Source: Candidatus Methanomethylophilaceae archaeon
Lineage (GTDB): Archaea > Thermoplasmatota > Thermoplasmata > Methanomassiliicoccales > Methanomethylophilaceae
Direction of reading: 5' to 3'
DNA: 64,000 bases
NCBI GenBank assembly: GCA_017540825.1
Contig: JAFYAH010000036.1
Span: 1 to 64,000 of the forward strand
The position numbers and the translations under genes are program-made. The notes below the pieces were generated by a model. The model had not been told where the DNA came from, did no database searches, and saw nothing but the letters and a program-made list of their open reading frames with translations. This document shows, piece after piece, positions 43,342-50,164 of this stretch (positions are counted from its first letter, which is position 1; every line of letters starts with the position of its first letter).

Positions 43342-43487
43342 CCGCCGTGGAGCTGGTCCGCATTTAGAACTCGGACATGAGGATGAGCCGTCTGCTCGCC
43401 CTCATGGAGTCCCTGGTCGAGTCCGGGCGCAGGGTCTGGATCGACGGCGACAGGTGCGCCCTGATGGTCGAGGAGGGAGGCCAGTGA
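43338..43487 (+). CDS. Small protein with in-frame TAG codon (possible pyrrolysine)
   Basis: Starts with GTG 43338 in a GTGA overlap with the ERF stop, behind a GGGAG ribosome site. Codon 10 (43365-43367) is TAG. The frame then continues with good codon bias (M-R-M-S-R-L-L-A-L-M-E-S-L-V-E) to TGA at 43485, itself in a GTGA overlap with the next gene. Read through, it gives 49 residues. If TAG stops translation, only nine residues are made, unless reinitiation occurs at ATG 43377, which lacks a ribosome site. No family recognised. Confidence 0.55.
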
Positions 43488-43807
43488 CCCACTGGTCCAT
43501 TTACATCGAGGCGTCCGACTTCGACAGGCTCATCGCGGCGCTGACCGCAAGGACGGACGAAAAGATCGCCAGGGCGGTCGTGGTCAAGGAGGACAGCCCC
43601 CTGTTCTACTTCGGCCCCATCGGGCTGGACTGCGACGGCGACGAGGGGTTCAAGGCCCTCACGACCGCGCCCGCCGGCGAGGTCCTGCCTGCCGCGTTCG
43701 ATAGCTGGAGGATCGTGATGATACCCAGGCACAGGTGGATCGAGCTGTACGTGAACGGATACAACAAGGTCTCGGTTTACGACACGCTGAAGGGGGGAGA
43801 GCAGTGA
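43484..43807 (+). CDS. Hypothetical provirus protein
   Basis: 107 residues from GTG 43484. Alternating beta/alpha pattern, no recognised motif; the C-terminal third (H-R-W-I-E-L-Y-V-N-G-Y) is beta-like. Start and stop overlap both neighbours by four bases. Confidence 0.6.
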   Translation: MTHWSIYIEASDFDRLIAALTARTDEKIARAVVVKEDSPLFYFGPIGLDCDGDEGFKALTTAPAGEVLPAAFDSWRIVMIPRHRWIELYVNGYNKVSVYDTLKGGEQ

Positions 43808-44121
43808 CCCGCGAGGAGGCCGACATGAGGGCGCTCGTCGAGATCCGCGACGACCTGCGCCTGGTCTGCGACGCCCGGAGCGCCGGCCACCACAGCCGCC
43901 AGGTCCAGCTCATCGCCCACGACGCCCTCCGCGAGGCCGACGCCAAGCTCACGCGCCACCTCCGCCAGTGCCACGGGGAGAGGCCCCTGGTCACGCTGGA
44001 CGACGACATCGGATGGCGCGCGTACTGCCCCACCTGCTGGGCGGAGGCCAGGGCGCAGACCATGAGGGCGCTGGAGGACGCCTGGGAGGAAAGGATGGAC
44101 GCCGAGGAGGGGTCGGAATGA
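43804..44121 (+). CDS. Helical provirus protein with C-terminal CxxC
   Basis: 105 residues from GTG 43804. Charged helices are followed by C-H...Y-C-P-T-C-W, which may form a zinc site. Unknown family. GTGA/ATGA overlaps on both sides. Confidence 0.6.
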   Translation: MTREEADMRALVEIRDDLRLVCDARSAGHHSRQVQLIAHDALREADAKLTRHLRQCHGERPLVTLDDDIGWRAYCPTCWAEARAQTMRALEDAWEERMDAEEGSE

Positions 44122-44390
44122 CCGACTTCCACCTCACCTGCCCCTACTGCGGGGCCGTGAGCTACGCCTACGTCCATGTCGACCGCGACGGCAGGGCGTG
44201 GGCGTCGCACCACTGTCCGGAGGGATGCGGAGGGCGCGAGCTGTCCATGGGCGCGGTCCTGCTCGGATGGGCCCGCTACGAGGCCATCAGGTCCGACTCC
44301 GGCGTCGATGTCGAGAGGCTCAAGGAGGACGAGGACGGAGTCTACTACGGGATGTCCAGCCAGGAGCGCGTGGGGGAGTGGGGCGAATGA
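44118..44390 (+). CDS. Zinc-ribbon mini-protein
   Basis: 90 residues. C-P-Y-C at 8-11 and H-H-C-P-E-G-C at ~30 form a zinc ribbon; the rest is acidic and helical. Overlaps both neighbours (ATGA). Confidence 0.65.
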   Translation: MTDFHLTCPYCGAVSYAYVHVDRDGRAWASHHCPEGCGGRELSMGAVLLGWARYEAIRSDSGVDVERLKEDEDGVYYGMSSQERVGEWGE

Positions 44391-44767
44391 CCCGGACGAT
44401 CAGAGCCGTGCTCCACGACCCCGAAGGGGAGACGATCTACAGGCGCATCCCCGACACGCTGGAGGCAATCAGGGAGTTCGTCGGAGGCTACGTCGAGGGC
44501 CACCTGGTCGTCCTCGGAGGGCGCAGGTGCGTCGCGTACTGCCACGAGGAGGGGAGGCTCCTGGGGATGCCCCCCTCGGTGTGCTGGCCCGACGGCGAGG
44601 TCTACATGGTCGGCAAGGTGGTCCTCACCTCCCCGGACGGCCGCGGAGGGGACGATGACGTCCTCCCCGGCACATACCGCAGGATGGTCGAGCGCGGATG
44701 GTCCGACGTGCCCTGGGAGGGGAGACGCCTGAGCATCCTGGTCATGGACGAGGGGGCGGTGCAGTGA
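44387..44767 (+). CDS. DUF3846-like phage protein
   Basis: 126 residues. The pattern I-R-E-F-V-G-G-Y-V-E-G-H, C-H-E-E-G-R-L-L-G-M-P-P and V-G-K-V-V-L-T matches the DUF3846 family, common in phages and plasmids and of unknown function. ATGA overlap upstream, GTGA downstream. Confidence 0.6.
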   Translation: MTRTIRAVLHDPEGETIYRRIPDTLEAIREFVGGYVEGHLVVLGGRRCVAYCHEEGRLLGMPPSVCWPDGEVYMVGKVVLTSPDGRGGDDDVLPGTYRRMVERGWSDVPWEGRRLSILVMDEGAVQ

Positions 44768-44967
44768 GCGTCGCAGACGCGATCCGCGCGAGCGTCACCT
44801 CGGAGTGGCGCTCCACCACGGAGATCGCGAAGGAGTGCGGCGTCACCAGCCCACGCGCCTACGTCGTGCTCTCCAAGCTCGTCAAGTACGGAATCATAGA
44901 GAAGGACATCGTCTCGCCCTGCGCGAGGCCCGGCGGGGTCGTCGCCGTGTGGAGGCGGTCCGAATGA
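44764..44967 (+). CDS. Winged-helix mini-protein 1
   Basis: 67 residues from GTG 44764. HTH T-T-E-I-A-K-E-C-G-V-T-S then recognition helix A-Y-V-V-L-S-K-L-V-K-Y-G-I-I-E-K and a wing, ending W-R-R-S-E. The codons for W-R-R contain GGAGG, the ribosome site of the next gene. Member of the mini-protein array. Confidence 0.75.
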   Translation: MSVADAIRASVTSEWRSTTEIAKECGVTSPRAYVVLSKLVKYGIIEKDIVSPCARPGGVVAVWRRSE

Positions 44968-45239
44968 CCGAGAAGAACCTGGCCGAGATGCTGACGGACG
45001 AGGCCGAGGGCATGGGGCAGTACCTGACAGAGGACCCCGTCCGCCTGCAGGTCTTCCTGGCCGGCGTCGACCCCGACGAGCTCCTGCGCGAGTTCTCCGG
45101 CGCCATGGGCAAGGTCTCCGCCGGGCTGGCCCTCGCGCACCTCTCCCACGGCCAGACGAGGGTCGCGCTGGAGGTCATGGGGCTGGCGATGATGCTGGCG
45201 CACATGGCCATCACCCATGCGAAGGAGGGAGGCGAATGA
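44964..45239 (+). CDS. Hypothetical helical protein
   Basis: 91 residues, all-helical, with a hydrophobic methionine-rich C-terminal half (A-L-E-V-M-G-L-A-M-M-L-A-H-M). No recognised family. ATGA overlaps on both sides. Confidence 0.6.
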   Translation: MTEKNLAEMLTDEAEGMGQYLTEDPVRLQVFLAGVDPDELLREFSGAMGKVSAGLALAHLSHGQTRVALEVMGLAMMLAHMAITHAKEGGE

Positions 45240-46201
45240 CCGTGGACCGCGAGTCCGTCCTCCAGGCCGTCCGCGAGCTCTACGCAGAGGAGGACCGCTG
45301 GCTCTTCGCCGAGGTCGTCGCCGTCCGCATGGGCCTCAAGGGGTCCTCCCCGCTGGTCAAGACCGTCCGCAAGGAGCTGGAGGCGCTGGCCGACGCCGGG
45401 ACGATCGACACCGAGGCCGAGTCGGGATTCGGGAGGCGCTTCAAGGCCCGCGAGGGTCCGCCCTCGGAGCCGGAGGAAGAGCAGGAGCAGGAGCCCCGCA
45501 GGAGGGGAGGCCGCGCCCCGGCGGCCGTCCGCCGGCTCCTGGCCCTCCTGTCCGAGCGCCCCCTCAGGATGGTGGCGCTGAAGGGCGAGGGCGTCGACCC
45601 CAAGACCGTCCGCAGGTGCGTCCTGGAGGGGTGGGTCGACCGCGTCGGCGCCGACGGATACGCCATCACCCAGGCAGGGAGGGAGCGCCTGGCCGAGATC
45701 GACGAGGCGTACCCGGACCTGGCCCATCCCGAGGCCATCGAGCTGGCCGACCCGTTAAGCTGCATCCAGGAACCCTCTCCCGACCCGGTAAATTGCGTCC
45801 AGGGCCCCTCTCCAGACCCGGCAAATTGCGGGCCTGAGCCTCAACCTACGGAGCCTCAGCCTACTGTACCTATACCCGAGCCGGAGTATGAGTCGAAGTC
45901 GGAGTCGGAGCCGGTCATGAACCCCATGCCCAAGCTCGCCGGGATCCCGGAGGAAGAGCCGGACGACCCGCCCATCGGCGAGGCCGTCAACGCCGTCGTC
46001 GTCCCCGCCCAGGCCGCCGCCCTGCTCCACGTGAGGACACCGGACGGCCCTATGCTGGTCTGCGCGCCCATCGACCCGCGCGTCCTCGGGCAGATGACGG
46101 GCCTGGCCGACGTCGTCGGCAGGGCGATACGCCTCCGCAGAGTCGCCGGGGGGATCCAGGTCGGCCACATCGTCGACGAAGTGTGGAGGGACACGCTGTG
46201 A
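45236..46201 (+). CDS. Winged-helix protein with proline-rich linker and C-terminal domain
   Basis: 321 residues. The N-terminal winged helix (~1-75) contains K-T-V-R-K-E-L-E-A-L-A-D-A-G-T-I. A second one at ~100-160 contains L-L-A-L-L-S-E-R-P-L-R-M-V-A-L-K. A repetitive linker (~178-230) has three related S-C-I-Q / N-C-V-Q / N-C units followed by P-S-P-D-P and acidic residues. A ~70-residue beta C-terminal domain follows. The AT content of the linker exceeds that of its surroundings. Possibly a viral regulator with tethered domains. Confidence 0.6.
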   Translation: MTVDRESVLQAVRELYAEEDRWLFAEVVAVRMGLKGSSPLVKTVRKELEALADAGTIDTEAESGFGRRFKAREGPPSEPEEEQEQEPRRRGGRAPAAVRRLLALLSERPLRMVALKGEGVDPKTVRRCVLEGWVDRVGADGYAITQAGRERLAEIDEAYPDLAHPEAIELADPLSCIQEPSPDPVNCVQGPSPDPANCGPEPQPTEPQPTVPIPEPEYESKSESEPVMNPMPKLAGIPEEEPDDPPIGEAVNAVVVPAQAAALLHVRTPDGPMLVCAPIDPRVLGQMTGLADVVGRAIRLRRVAGGIQVGHIVDEVWRDTL

Positions 46202-46392
46202 CCTTCGTCGGGGACGTCCGCGACCTCCTCCGCGAGAGGGGGCCGATGACCCGGCACGAGCTGGAGAGCGCCCTCGGACTCAGAGGGGCCATGCGCGGGA
46301 AGCTCCGCGACGCCCTCAGCAGGGAGCGCAGGGCCGGCAGGATGGCCGAGGAGGGCGGCAAGGTCCGCCTGGTCGGGGAGGCGGAGGAATGA
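46198..46392 (+). CDS. Winged-helix mini-protein 2
   Basis: 64 residues from GTG 46198. R-D-L-L-R-E-R-G-P-M-T-R-H-E-L then K-L-R-D-A-L-S-R-E-R-R-A-G-R-M, a degenerate winged helix without the W-R-R ending. Confidence 0.55.
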   Translation: MTFVGDVRDLLRERGPMTRHELESALGLRGAMRGKLRDALSRERRAGRMAEEGGKVRLVGEAEE

Positions 46393-46496
46393 CCGCCACC
46401 TACGACGGGAGGCTCCGCTGGTCAGCCAAGGCCCGCAGGAGGGCGCGGGCGATGTTCAGGGCCCCCGCGCAGAGGACGCTGGAGGGATGGCTGTGA
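46389..46496 (+). CDS. Very short arginine-rich protein
   Basis: 35 residues, strongly basic (W-S-A-K-A-R-R-R-A-R-A-M-F-R). Supported by ATGA overlap upstream and an overlapping start downstream. Function unknown. Confidence 0.45.
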   Translation: MTATYDGRLRWSAKARRRARAMFRAPAQRTLEGWL

Positions 46497-46651
46497 GGTC
46501 CACCCGCGTCTCCAAGCGCGGGGAGGTCCAGCTCCACGTCCTGCTCGGCAGCACATGGACGGGCGTCATGCTGGAGGACGGCGAGGCCGACCGGCTCATC
46601 GACGACCTCTCCGGGGCCCTTCTCCGCAAGAACAGGGGGAAGTCGCCATGA
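46487..46651 (+). CDS. Short hypothetical protein
   Basis: 54 residues from ATG 46487, or 52 from GTG 46493, which would give the GTGA overlap standard here. A beta-hairpin-like start (R-G-E-V-Q-L-H-V-L-L) is followed by an acidic helix. Behind GGAGGG. Confidence 0.5.
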   Translation: MAVRSTRVSKRGEVQLHVLLGSTWTGVMLEDGEADRLIDDLSGALLRKNRGKSP

Positions 46652-47193
46652 TGACAGGCACGCCCGCTCCGTCCCTCTCCCGCGCCGTCGCCCAGCTCGA
46701 GGGCGCCCGCCTCGACCTCATGGCCGTCAAGCGCGGGTCCACCCTGGCCGAGTGGCAGGCGCTGGACAGGGCCGTCGAGCTGATCGACATGGCCGTGGCC
46801 GAGGCCGAGAGGGTCATCGCCGGGAGGGGCCTCCGATGGTCTGCAAGGACGACGTGCTGGACGCCCTCGACGACCGCTGGCAGACCACCGTCCAGGTGGC
46901 GTCCAGGGTGGAGAGGACCACGCCCCGCCCGCGGTCGCACGAGGCCCAGGTCTGGCAGGCCCTCGCCAGGCTGCAGGCCGAGGGGCTGGCGGAGAGGTGC
47001 TCCTGCGGGGGCTCCGCCATGTGGAGGCGGGTCCGATGGGGGCGATGTCCGACGTCTACGAGCGCTGCCTCGGAGGATGGGTGCCCTACGACGACCTCGT
47101 GGCCGGCACGATGGGCAGGGAGAAGGAGAGGACGAGGTCGCTGATCGCGGCCCTCTACATCTCCAGGCGCATGGAGCGCAGGACCGGGCCTGA
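46648..47193 (+). CDS. Helical mini-protein whose stop is lost
   Basis: The first ~62 residues (M-M-T-G-T-P-A-P-S-L-S-R-A-V-A-Q-L-E to V-I-A-G-R-G-L-R) are a plausible helical protein. Where the next gene starts (46836), the expected TGA of an ATGA overlap is TGG at 46837, so the frame runs on to 47193 through two other genes. The tail is basic and low-complexity. Confidence 0.45.
   Translation: MMTGTPAPSLSRAVAQLEGARLDLMAVKRGSTLAEWQALDRAVELIDMAVAEAERVIAGRGLRWSARTTCWTPSTTAGRPPSRWRPGWRGPRPARGRTRPRSGRPSPGCRPRGWRRGAPAGAPPCGGGSDGGDVRRLRALPRRMGALRRPRGRHDGQGEGEDEVADRGPLHLQAHGAQDRA
46836..47144 (+). CDS. Winged-helix mini-protein 3, stop lost
   Basis: Residues 1-~67 are a winged helix (L-D-D-R-W-Q-T-T-V-Q-V-A-S-R-V and A-L-A-R-L-Q-A-E-G-L-A-E-R) ending W-R-R. 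The expected stop is TGG (47037), so the frame continues 35 codons into the next gene. Homologous to mini-proteins 1, 6, 7, 8 and 10. Confidence 0.55.
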   Translation: MVCKDDVLDALDDRWQTTVQVASRVERTTPRPRSHEAQVWQALARLQAEGLAERCSCGGSAMWRRVRWGRCPTSTSAASEDGCPTTTSWPARWAGRRRGRGR

Positions 47194-47458
47194 CGGCAGG
47201 ACCGAGTACAGGTCCGTCCCCGGCAGGGACGTCGCAGACGATACCGGAGGCAGGCTCGCCCACGCCATCCTCCGCGAGCTGTCGGCAGGACCGCTGAGCA
47301 CCCCGGAGCTGGCCGAGAGGACCGGCCGGAAGAGGTCGTCGGTCCGGACCGCCACCGCCCGGCTGGAGCGCAAGGGCCTCGTCACCAGGGCGGGCCTCGC
47401 CGAGCACAGCGCGATCGTCTGGAGGCTCCCGCGATGCCGTCGATGGAGGAGGTCCTGA
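47036..47458 (+). CDS. Tandem double winged-helix protein (4)
   Basis: 140 residues from ATG 47036. The first winged helix (~1-65) ends G-R-T-E-Y-R-S-V-P-G; the second (~75-135) contains L-S-T-P-E-L-A-E-R-T-G and R-L-E-R-K-G-L-V-T-R. Ends W-R-R-S. Closest sister of the TAG-containing gene at 47434, with which it overlaps by 25 bases. Confidence 0.65.
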   Translation: MGAMSDVYERCLGGWVPYDDLVAGTMGREKERTRSLIAALYISRRMERRTGPDGRTEYRSVPGRDVADDTGGRLAHAILRELSAGPLSTPELAERTGRKRSSVRTATARLERKGLVTRAGLAEHSAIVWRLPRCRRWRRS

Positions 47459-47991
47459 GGGCGTGCGAGGGATGGTCCACGCCCCGCGAGGCGTCCGAGA
47501 GGACCGGGGACGCGTCCAAGCGCCTCGCCACCCAGCTCCGCCTCGCCGTCTCCCGCGGATAGGCCGAGAGCCGCTTCGAGGACGGCAGAGGCACCGAGTA
47601 CAGGGCGCTGCCCGGATGGGAGTCGCTGATGGAGGGGAGGGAGAGGGACCCCATGCCAGCGCGGGCCTCGCCGGTGAAGGCCGCGATCGTCCGCGAGCTG
47701 TCCAAGGGCCCCAGGACCACGAGGGAGATCGCGGACGCCATCGGCAGCGGCGTCATCACGACCGCCTCCCGCCTCCATGCGATGAGGCTCAAGGGGCTGG
47801 TCGAGTCCGCCCCCGACCCGCATCGCGCCGGCAGGGGAGGGCCCCGCTACATCCACACCCTAAGAAAAACCGCTTACAGCCAGGAGGACCCAGGGATGGG
47901 AGACAAGGACGAGAAGAAGAGCGAGAAGGACGCGCCCCGCGTCTCCAAGGAGGCGGAGGAGTGCGAGATGGACACGAGGAACGAGCCATGA
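47434..47991 (+). CDS. Tandem double winged-helix protein (5) with in-frame TAG (possible pyrrolysine)
   Basis: 186 codons from ATG 47434, TGA-terminated in an ATGA overlap. Codon 43 (47560-47562) is TAG. The residues after it, A-E-S-R-F-E-D-G-R-G-T-E-Y-R-A-L-P-G, align with R-R-T-G-P-D-G-R-T-E-Y-R-S-V-P-G of the sister gene at 47036, and a second winged helix follows (T-T-R-E-I-A-D-A-I-G). Homology therefore crosses the TAG, which sits in G-x-A-E where the sister at 49734 has tyrosine (TAC). The C-terminus is lysine/glutamate-rich. Alternatives: a nonsense mutant, or separate start at 47629. Confidence 0.65.
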
Positions 47992-48212
47992 CGCCGGCCA
48001 TCGAGAGAGTCGACCTGCCCTACCGCAGGATGAGGACCTGGCACTGCGAGTGCGAAGCGGCGGGATGCGAGGTCTCGACCGAGGCCGAGATACAGCCCTG
48101 CGCCTGCCCCCTCGGCAGGACGGGCCCGAGATGGAGGCTGGGCCGATGGCGGAGACGAGGGTCCCGCTGTCGCCATGCGTGCTCTGCGACCAGGTGCCCG
48201 GAGCGCCCGTGA
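47988..48212 (+). CDS. Cysteine-rich mini-protein, stop lost
   Basis: The first ~52 residues contain W-H-C-E-C-E-A-A-G-C and C-A-C, a probable zinc site. The stop expected at the next start (48146) is TGG, so the frame extends 22 codons further with an arginine-rich tail. Confidence 0.5.
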   Translation: MTPAIERVDLPYRRMRTWHCECEAAGCEVSTEAEIQPCACPLGRTGPRWRLGRWRRRGSRCRHACSATRCPERP

Positions 48213-48496
48213 TGAGGCAGGACGGATGGTGGAGGGTCATGTGCCCATTGTGCGGGAGGATGGCCCTCTCCGAGACGGAGGCCGAGGCCAGGCAGATGTG
48301 GGCGAGGATGAACGAGAAGCCGAAGGCACCGCTGTCTCCGGCGCTGGAGCTGCTGGACTCCATCGAGGCCGCCATGTGCGACCTGGAGGCGATCCGCTCC
48401 GTGCCGGGAGCGATGACCGCGTGGCAGAGATGGATGGACGACCTCCGCGAGCTCCGCAGGATCGTGGAGGGGGCCGAGAGGGAGGCGGGCGAATGA
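48146..48496 (+). CDS. Zinc-ribbon protein, Lar-like
   Basis: 116 residues. C-V-L-C at ~12 and C-P-L-C at ~34, followed by A-R-Q-M-W-A-R-M-N, resemble phage restriction-alleviation (Lar) type zinc ribbons; the C-terminal half is helical. Start ATG 48146 overlaps the previous gene. Confidence 0.6.
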   Translation: MAETRVPLSPCVLCDQVPGAPVMRQDGWWRVMCPLCGRMALSETEAEARQMWARMNEKPKAPLSPALELLDSIEAAMCDLEAIRSVPGAMTAWQRWMDDLRELRRIVEGAEREAGE

Positions 48497-48774
48497 CGAC
48501 CTGGCAGGAGGCGAGGGAGTACGGCGAGTCCGTGCTCACCGTCAACGTCGCCGAGACCTCCGCTCGGTGCCCGCAGTGCGGGATGCCGTCGATGAGGGCG
48601 TGCTGGCGGAAGCTCCGCAACGGCGTCGACGGCGCCCGCTGGATGGTCTGGGGGGAGTGCTCCGAGTGCGGCGAGGCCGTGGAGTGCGGGTCGCGCCCGG
48701 CGATGAGCGCCATGGAGGCGGAGACGCTGGTGGTCGAGAGGGCCGCCCGCAGGCGCTGGGAGGCGTCGCCATGA
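48493..48774 (+). CDS. Zinc-ribbon mini-protein
   Basis: 93 residues with C-P-Q-C-G and C-S-E-C-G pairs plus a helical C-terminus. ATGA overlaps on both sides. Unknown role. Confidence 0.6.
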   Translation: MTTWQEAREYGESVLTVNVAETSARCPQCGMPSMRACWRKLRNGVDGARWMVWGECSECGEAVECGSRPAMSAMEAETLVVERAARRRWEASP

Positions 48775-48992
48775 CCCTCGCCCTGGGGAGCGCCCAGGCC
48801 AGGGTCTACGGGGCCATGGACTCGGAGTGGAGGACCAGGCGCGACCTGGCCGAGAGGGCCGGGATGAGGGCCGAGAACGTCCGGATGCCCCTGAACGCGC
48901 TGACCCGGTGCGGGCTCGCGGAGCACCGCCTCGTCCCCGGGGAGGGGAGCCGCCGCGGGCACATGGACGGCCAGTGGAGGCGGTCGGCATGA
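48771..48992 (+). CDS. Winged-helix mini-protein 6
   Basis: 73 residues: M-D-S-E-W-R-T-R-R-D-L-A-E-R-A-G then L-N-A-L-T-R-C-G-L-A-E-H and a wing, ending Q-W-R-R-S-A. The GGAGG inside the W-R-R codons precedes the next ATG by seven bases. Confidence 0.75.
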   Translation: MTLALGSAQARVYGAMDSEWRTRRDLAERAGMRAENVRMPLNALTRCGLAEHRLVPGEGSRRGHMDGQWRRSA

Positions 48993-49204
48993 GCGCCCTC
49001 GGGGACGCGGTCTGGGAGGCGCTGGACCGCGAGAGGTGGCAGACGGCCAGGGAGATCGCCGAGCGCATCCCCCGCGGGTCCAAGTCCATCGCCGTCCAGA
49101 GGTCGATGGTCCTAAAGCACCTGCGGAGCCTGGAGAGGTACGGCATGGCGGAGTCCAGGGCCGAGGACGGCGGGAGGACGGTCAGGTGGAGGCGGTCCGC
49201 ATGA
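48989..49204 (+). CDS. Winged-helix mini-protein 7
   Basis: 71 residues: R-E-R-W-Q-T-A-R-E-I-A-E-R-I, recognition helix V-L-K-H-L-R-S-L-E-R-Y-G-M-A-E-S, ending R-W-R-R-S-A. Good template for the position occupied by TAG in the gene at 50161 (the Y of R-Y-G). Confidence 0.75.
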   Translation: MSALGDAVWEALDRERWQTAREIAERIPRGSKSIAVQRSMVLKHLRSLERYGMAESRAEDGGRTVRWRRSA

Positions 49205-49404
49205 GCGAGGTCGACCACCCCTCCCACTACCGCGCCGACACCGGCCACGAGGCCATCGACGTCATCGAGGCGTGGGGATTGGGCTTCTGCCTCGGGAACG
49301 CCCTCAAGTACATCGCCCGCGCCGGATTGAAGGGCGACGCCGTGGAGGACCTGGAGAAGGCGAAGTGGTACATCGAGAGGGAGATCAGGAGGCGGTCCGC
49401 ATGA
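49201..49404 (+). CDS. DUF3310 phage protein
   Basis: 67 residues with the DUF3310 (SaV-like) pattern: H-P-S-H-Y-R, H-E-A-I-D-V-I-E-A-W, L-G-N-A-L-K-Y-I-A-R-A-G and K-A-K-W-Y-I. Widespread small phage nucleotide-associated family. Ends R-R-S-A, sharing the junction motif. Confidence 0.8.
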   Translation: MSEVDHPSHYRADTGHEAIDVIEAWGLGFCLGNALKYIARAGLKGDAVEDLEKAKWYIEREIRRRSA

Positions 49405-49706
49405 CGTTCCATCCGTGCCCCGTGTGCGGGCAGGAGCCTGTCGTGGACGTCCTGCGCGGGGGGCTGTCCTGCGCGTGCTGGTGCTGCCGCGCCTACGGCA
49501 GGGACCTCGCCGAGCTCGCCCGCGCCTGGAACGGCCTGTACTGCGCGAACGACCCCGCCACAGTCGCCGACTGCATGGAGGGAGACCGATGCCCAGGTGC
49601 GACAGGTGCGGCCGGCGCGACCCCTCGGTCCAGAGGCACATCGTCATGTCCGGGATGTACTCCTTCCTGTGCCCCGACTGCGCCAGGAGGTCCAGCCCGC
49701 AGATGA
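49401..49706 (+). CDS. Lar-like zinc ribbon, stop lost
   Basis: The first ~63 residues are a Lar-type zinc ribbon (C-P-V-C-G, C-A-C-W-C-C, A-W-N-G-L). The expected stop at the next start (49589) is TGC, so the frame continues to 49706 with an unrelated glycine/proline tail. Confidence 0.55.
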   Translation: MTFHPCPVCGQEPVVDVLRGGLSCACWCCRAYGRDLAELARAWNGLYCANDPATVADCMEGDRCPGATGAAGATPRSRGTSSCPGCTPSCAPTAPGGPARR

Positions 49707-50164
49707 TGGCCCACGACCTCGCGGAGGGCTACTATGACGAGCGAGTCGGAAGCGGTCGAGAGGGCGCTGGACGGCGAGTGGAGGTCCACGCGCGAGATCG
49801 TCGAGAGGGCCGGCCTGCCTGTCACTGGGTACAACGTGACCCACTACGGCAGGCGTCTCCGCGTGCTCGTCAAGCAGGGCTACGCCGAGAGGGAGGACGG
49901 AAGGCTCGGCGGAATGAGGTCCAGGGGAGCGGTCTGGAGGCGCAGGCCATGACGGTGCGCGAGGACGTCCTGCGCGAGCTGTCGACAGGCCCCAAGCCCT
50001 ACACCCACATCGTCCGCAAGTGCGCCCGCGCAAATCTCCCCGACGGCCACGTCGACAGGGTGCTGGACGACATGGTGCGGGCGAGGGAGATCGTCGTGAG
50101 GGAGTGGGTCGTGGAGCGCGGGAAGTTCCAGCCGGTCTATGAGAGCAGGAGGCGGTCGCCGTGA
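49589..50164 (+). CDS. Zinc-ribbon protein open through to winged-helix gene 9
   Basis: The first ~53 residues (C-D-R-C-G-R-R-D and C-P-D-C-A-R-R) are a zinc ribbon. No stop occurs where the next gene begins at 49734. The frame reads through that gene as basic low-complexity sequence and rejoins genuine coding sequence at ATG 49949. Either the two coding parts are separate genes sharing a frame or a 191-residue fusion is made. Confidence 0.4.
   Translation: MPRCDRCGRRDPSVQRHIVMSGMYSFLCPDCARRSSPQMMAHDLAEGYYDERVGSGREGAGRRVEVHARDRREGRPACHWVQRDPLRQASPRARQAGLRREGGRKARRNEVQGSGLEAQAMTVREDVLRELSTGPKPYTHIVRKCARANLPDGHVDRVLDDMVRAREIVVREWVVERGKFQPVYESRRRSP
49734..49952 (+). CDS. Winged-helix mini-protein 8
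   Basis: 72 residues: L-D-G-E-W-R-S-T-R-E-I-V-E-R-A-G, L-R-V-L-V-K-Q-G-Y-A-E-R, ending V-W-R-R-R-P. Nested in another frame within the gene at 49589. Its Tyr codon TAC in G-Y-A-E corresponds to the TAG of the gene at 47434. Confidence 0.7.
   Translation: MTSESEAVERALDGEWRSTREIVERAGLPVTGYNVTHYGRRLRVLVKQGYAEREDGRLGGMRSRGAVWRRRP
49949..50164 (+). CDS. Winged-helix mini-protein 9
   Basis: 71 residues from ATG 49949: V-L-R-E-L-S-T-G-P-K-P-Y-T-H-I-V then V-L-D-D-M-V-R-A-R-E-I-V-V, ending R-R-R-S-P. Its ATGA overlap with the preceding gene supports an independent start although the frame is open upstream. Confidence 0.65.
   Translation: MTVREDVLRELSTGPKPYTHIVRKCARANLPDGHVDRVLDDMVRAREIVVREWVVERGKFQPVYESRRRSP

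Noticed and set aside
45770-45880. Short repeats taken for a CRISPR-like array
   Set aside because: They are in-frame coding repeats of a proline-rich linker, with no constant-length spacers.
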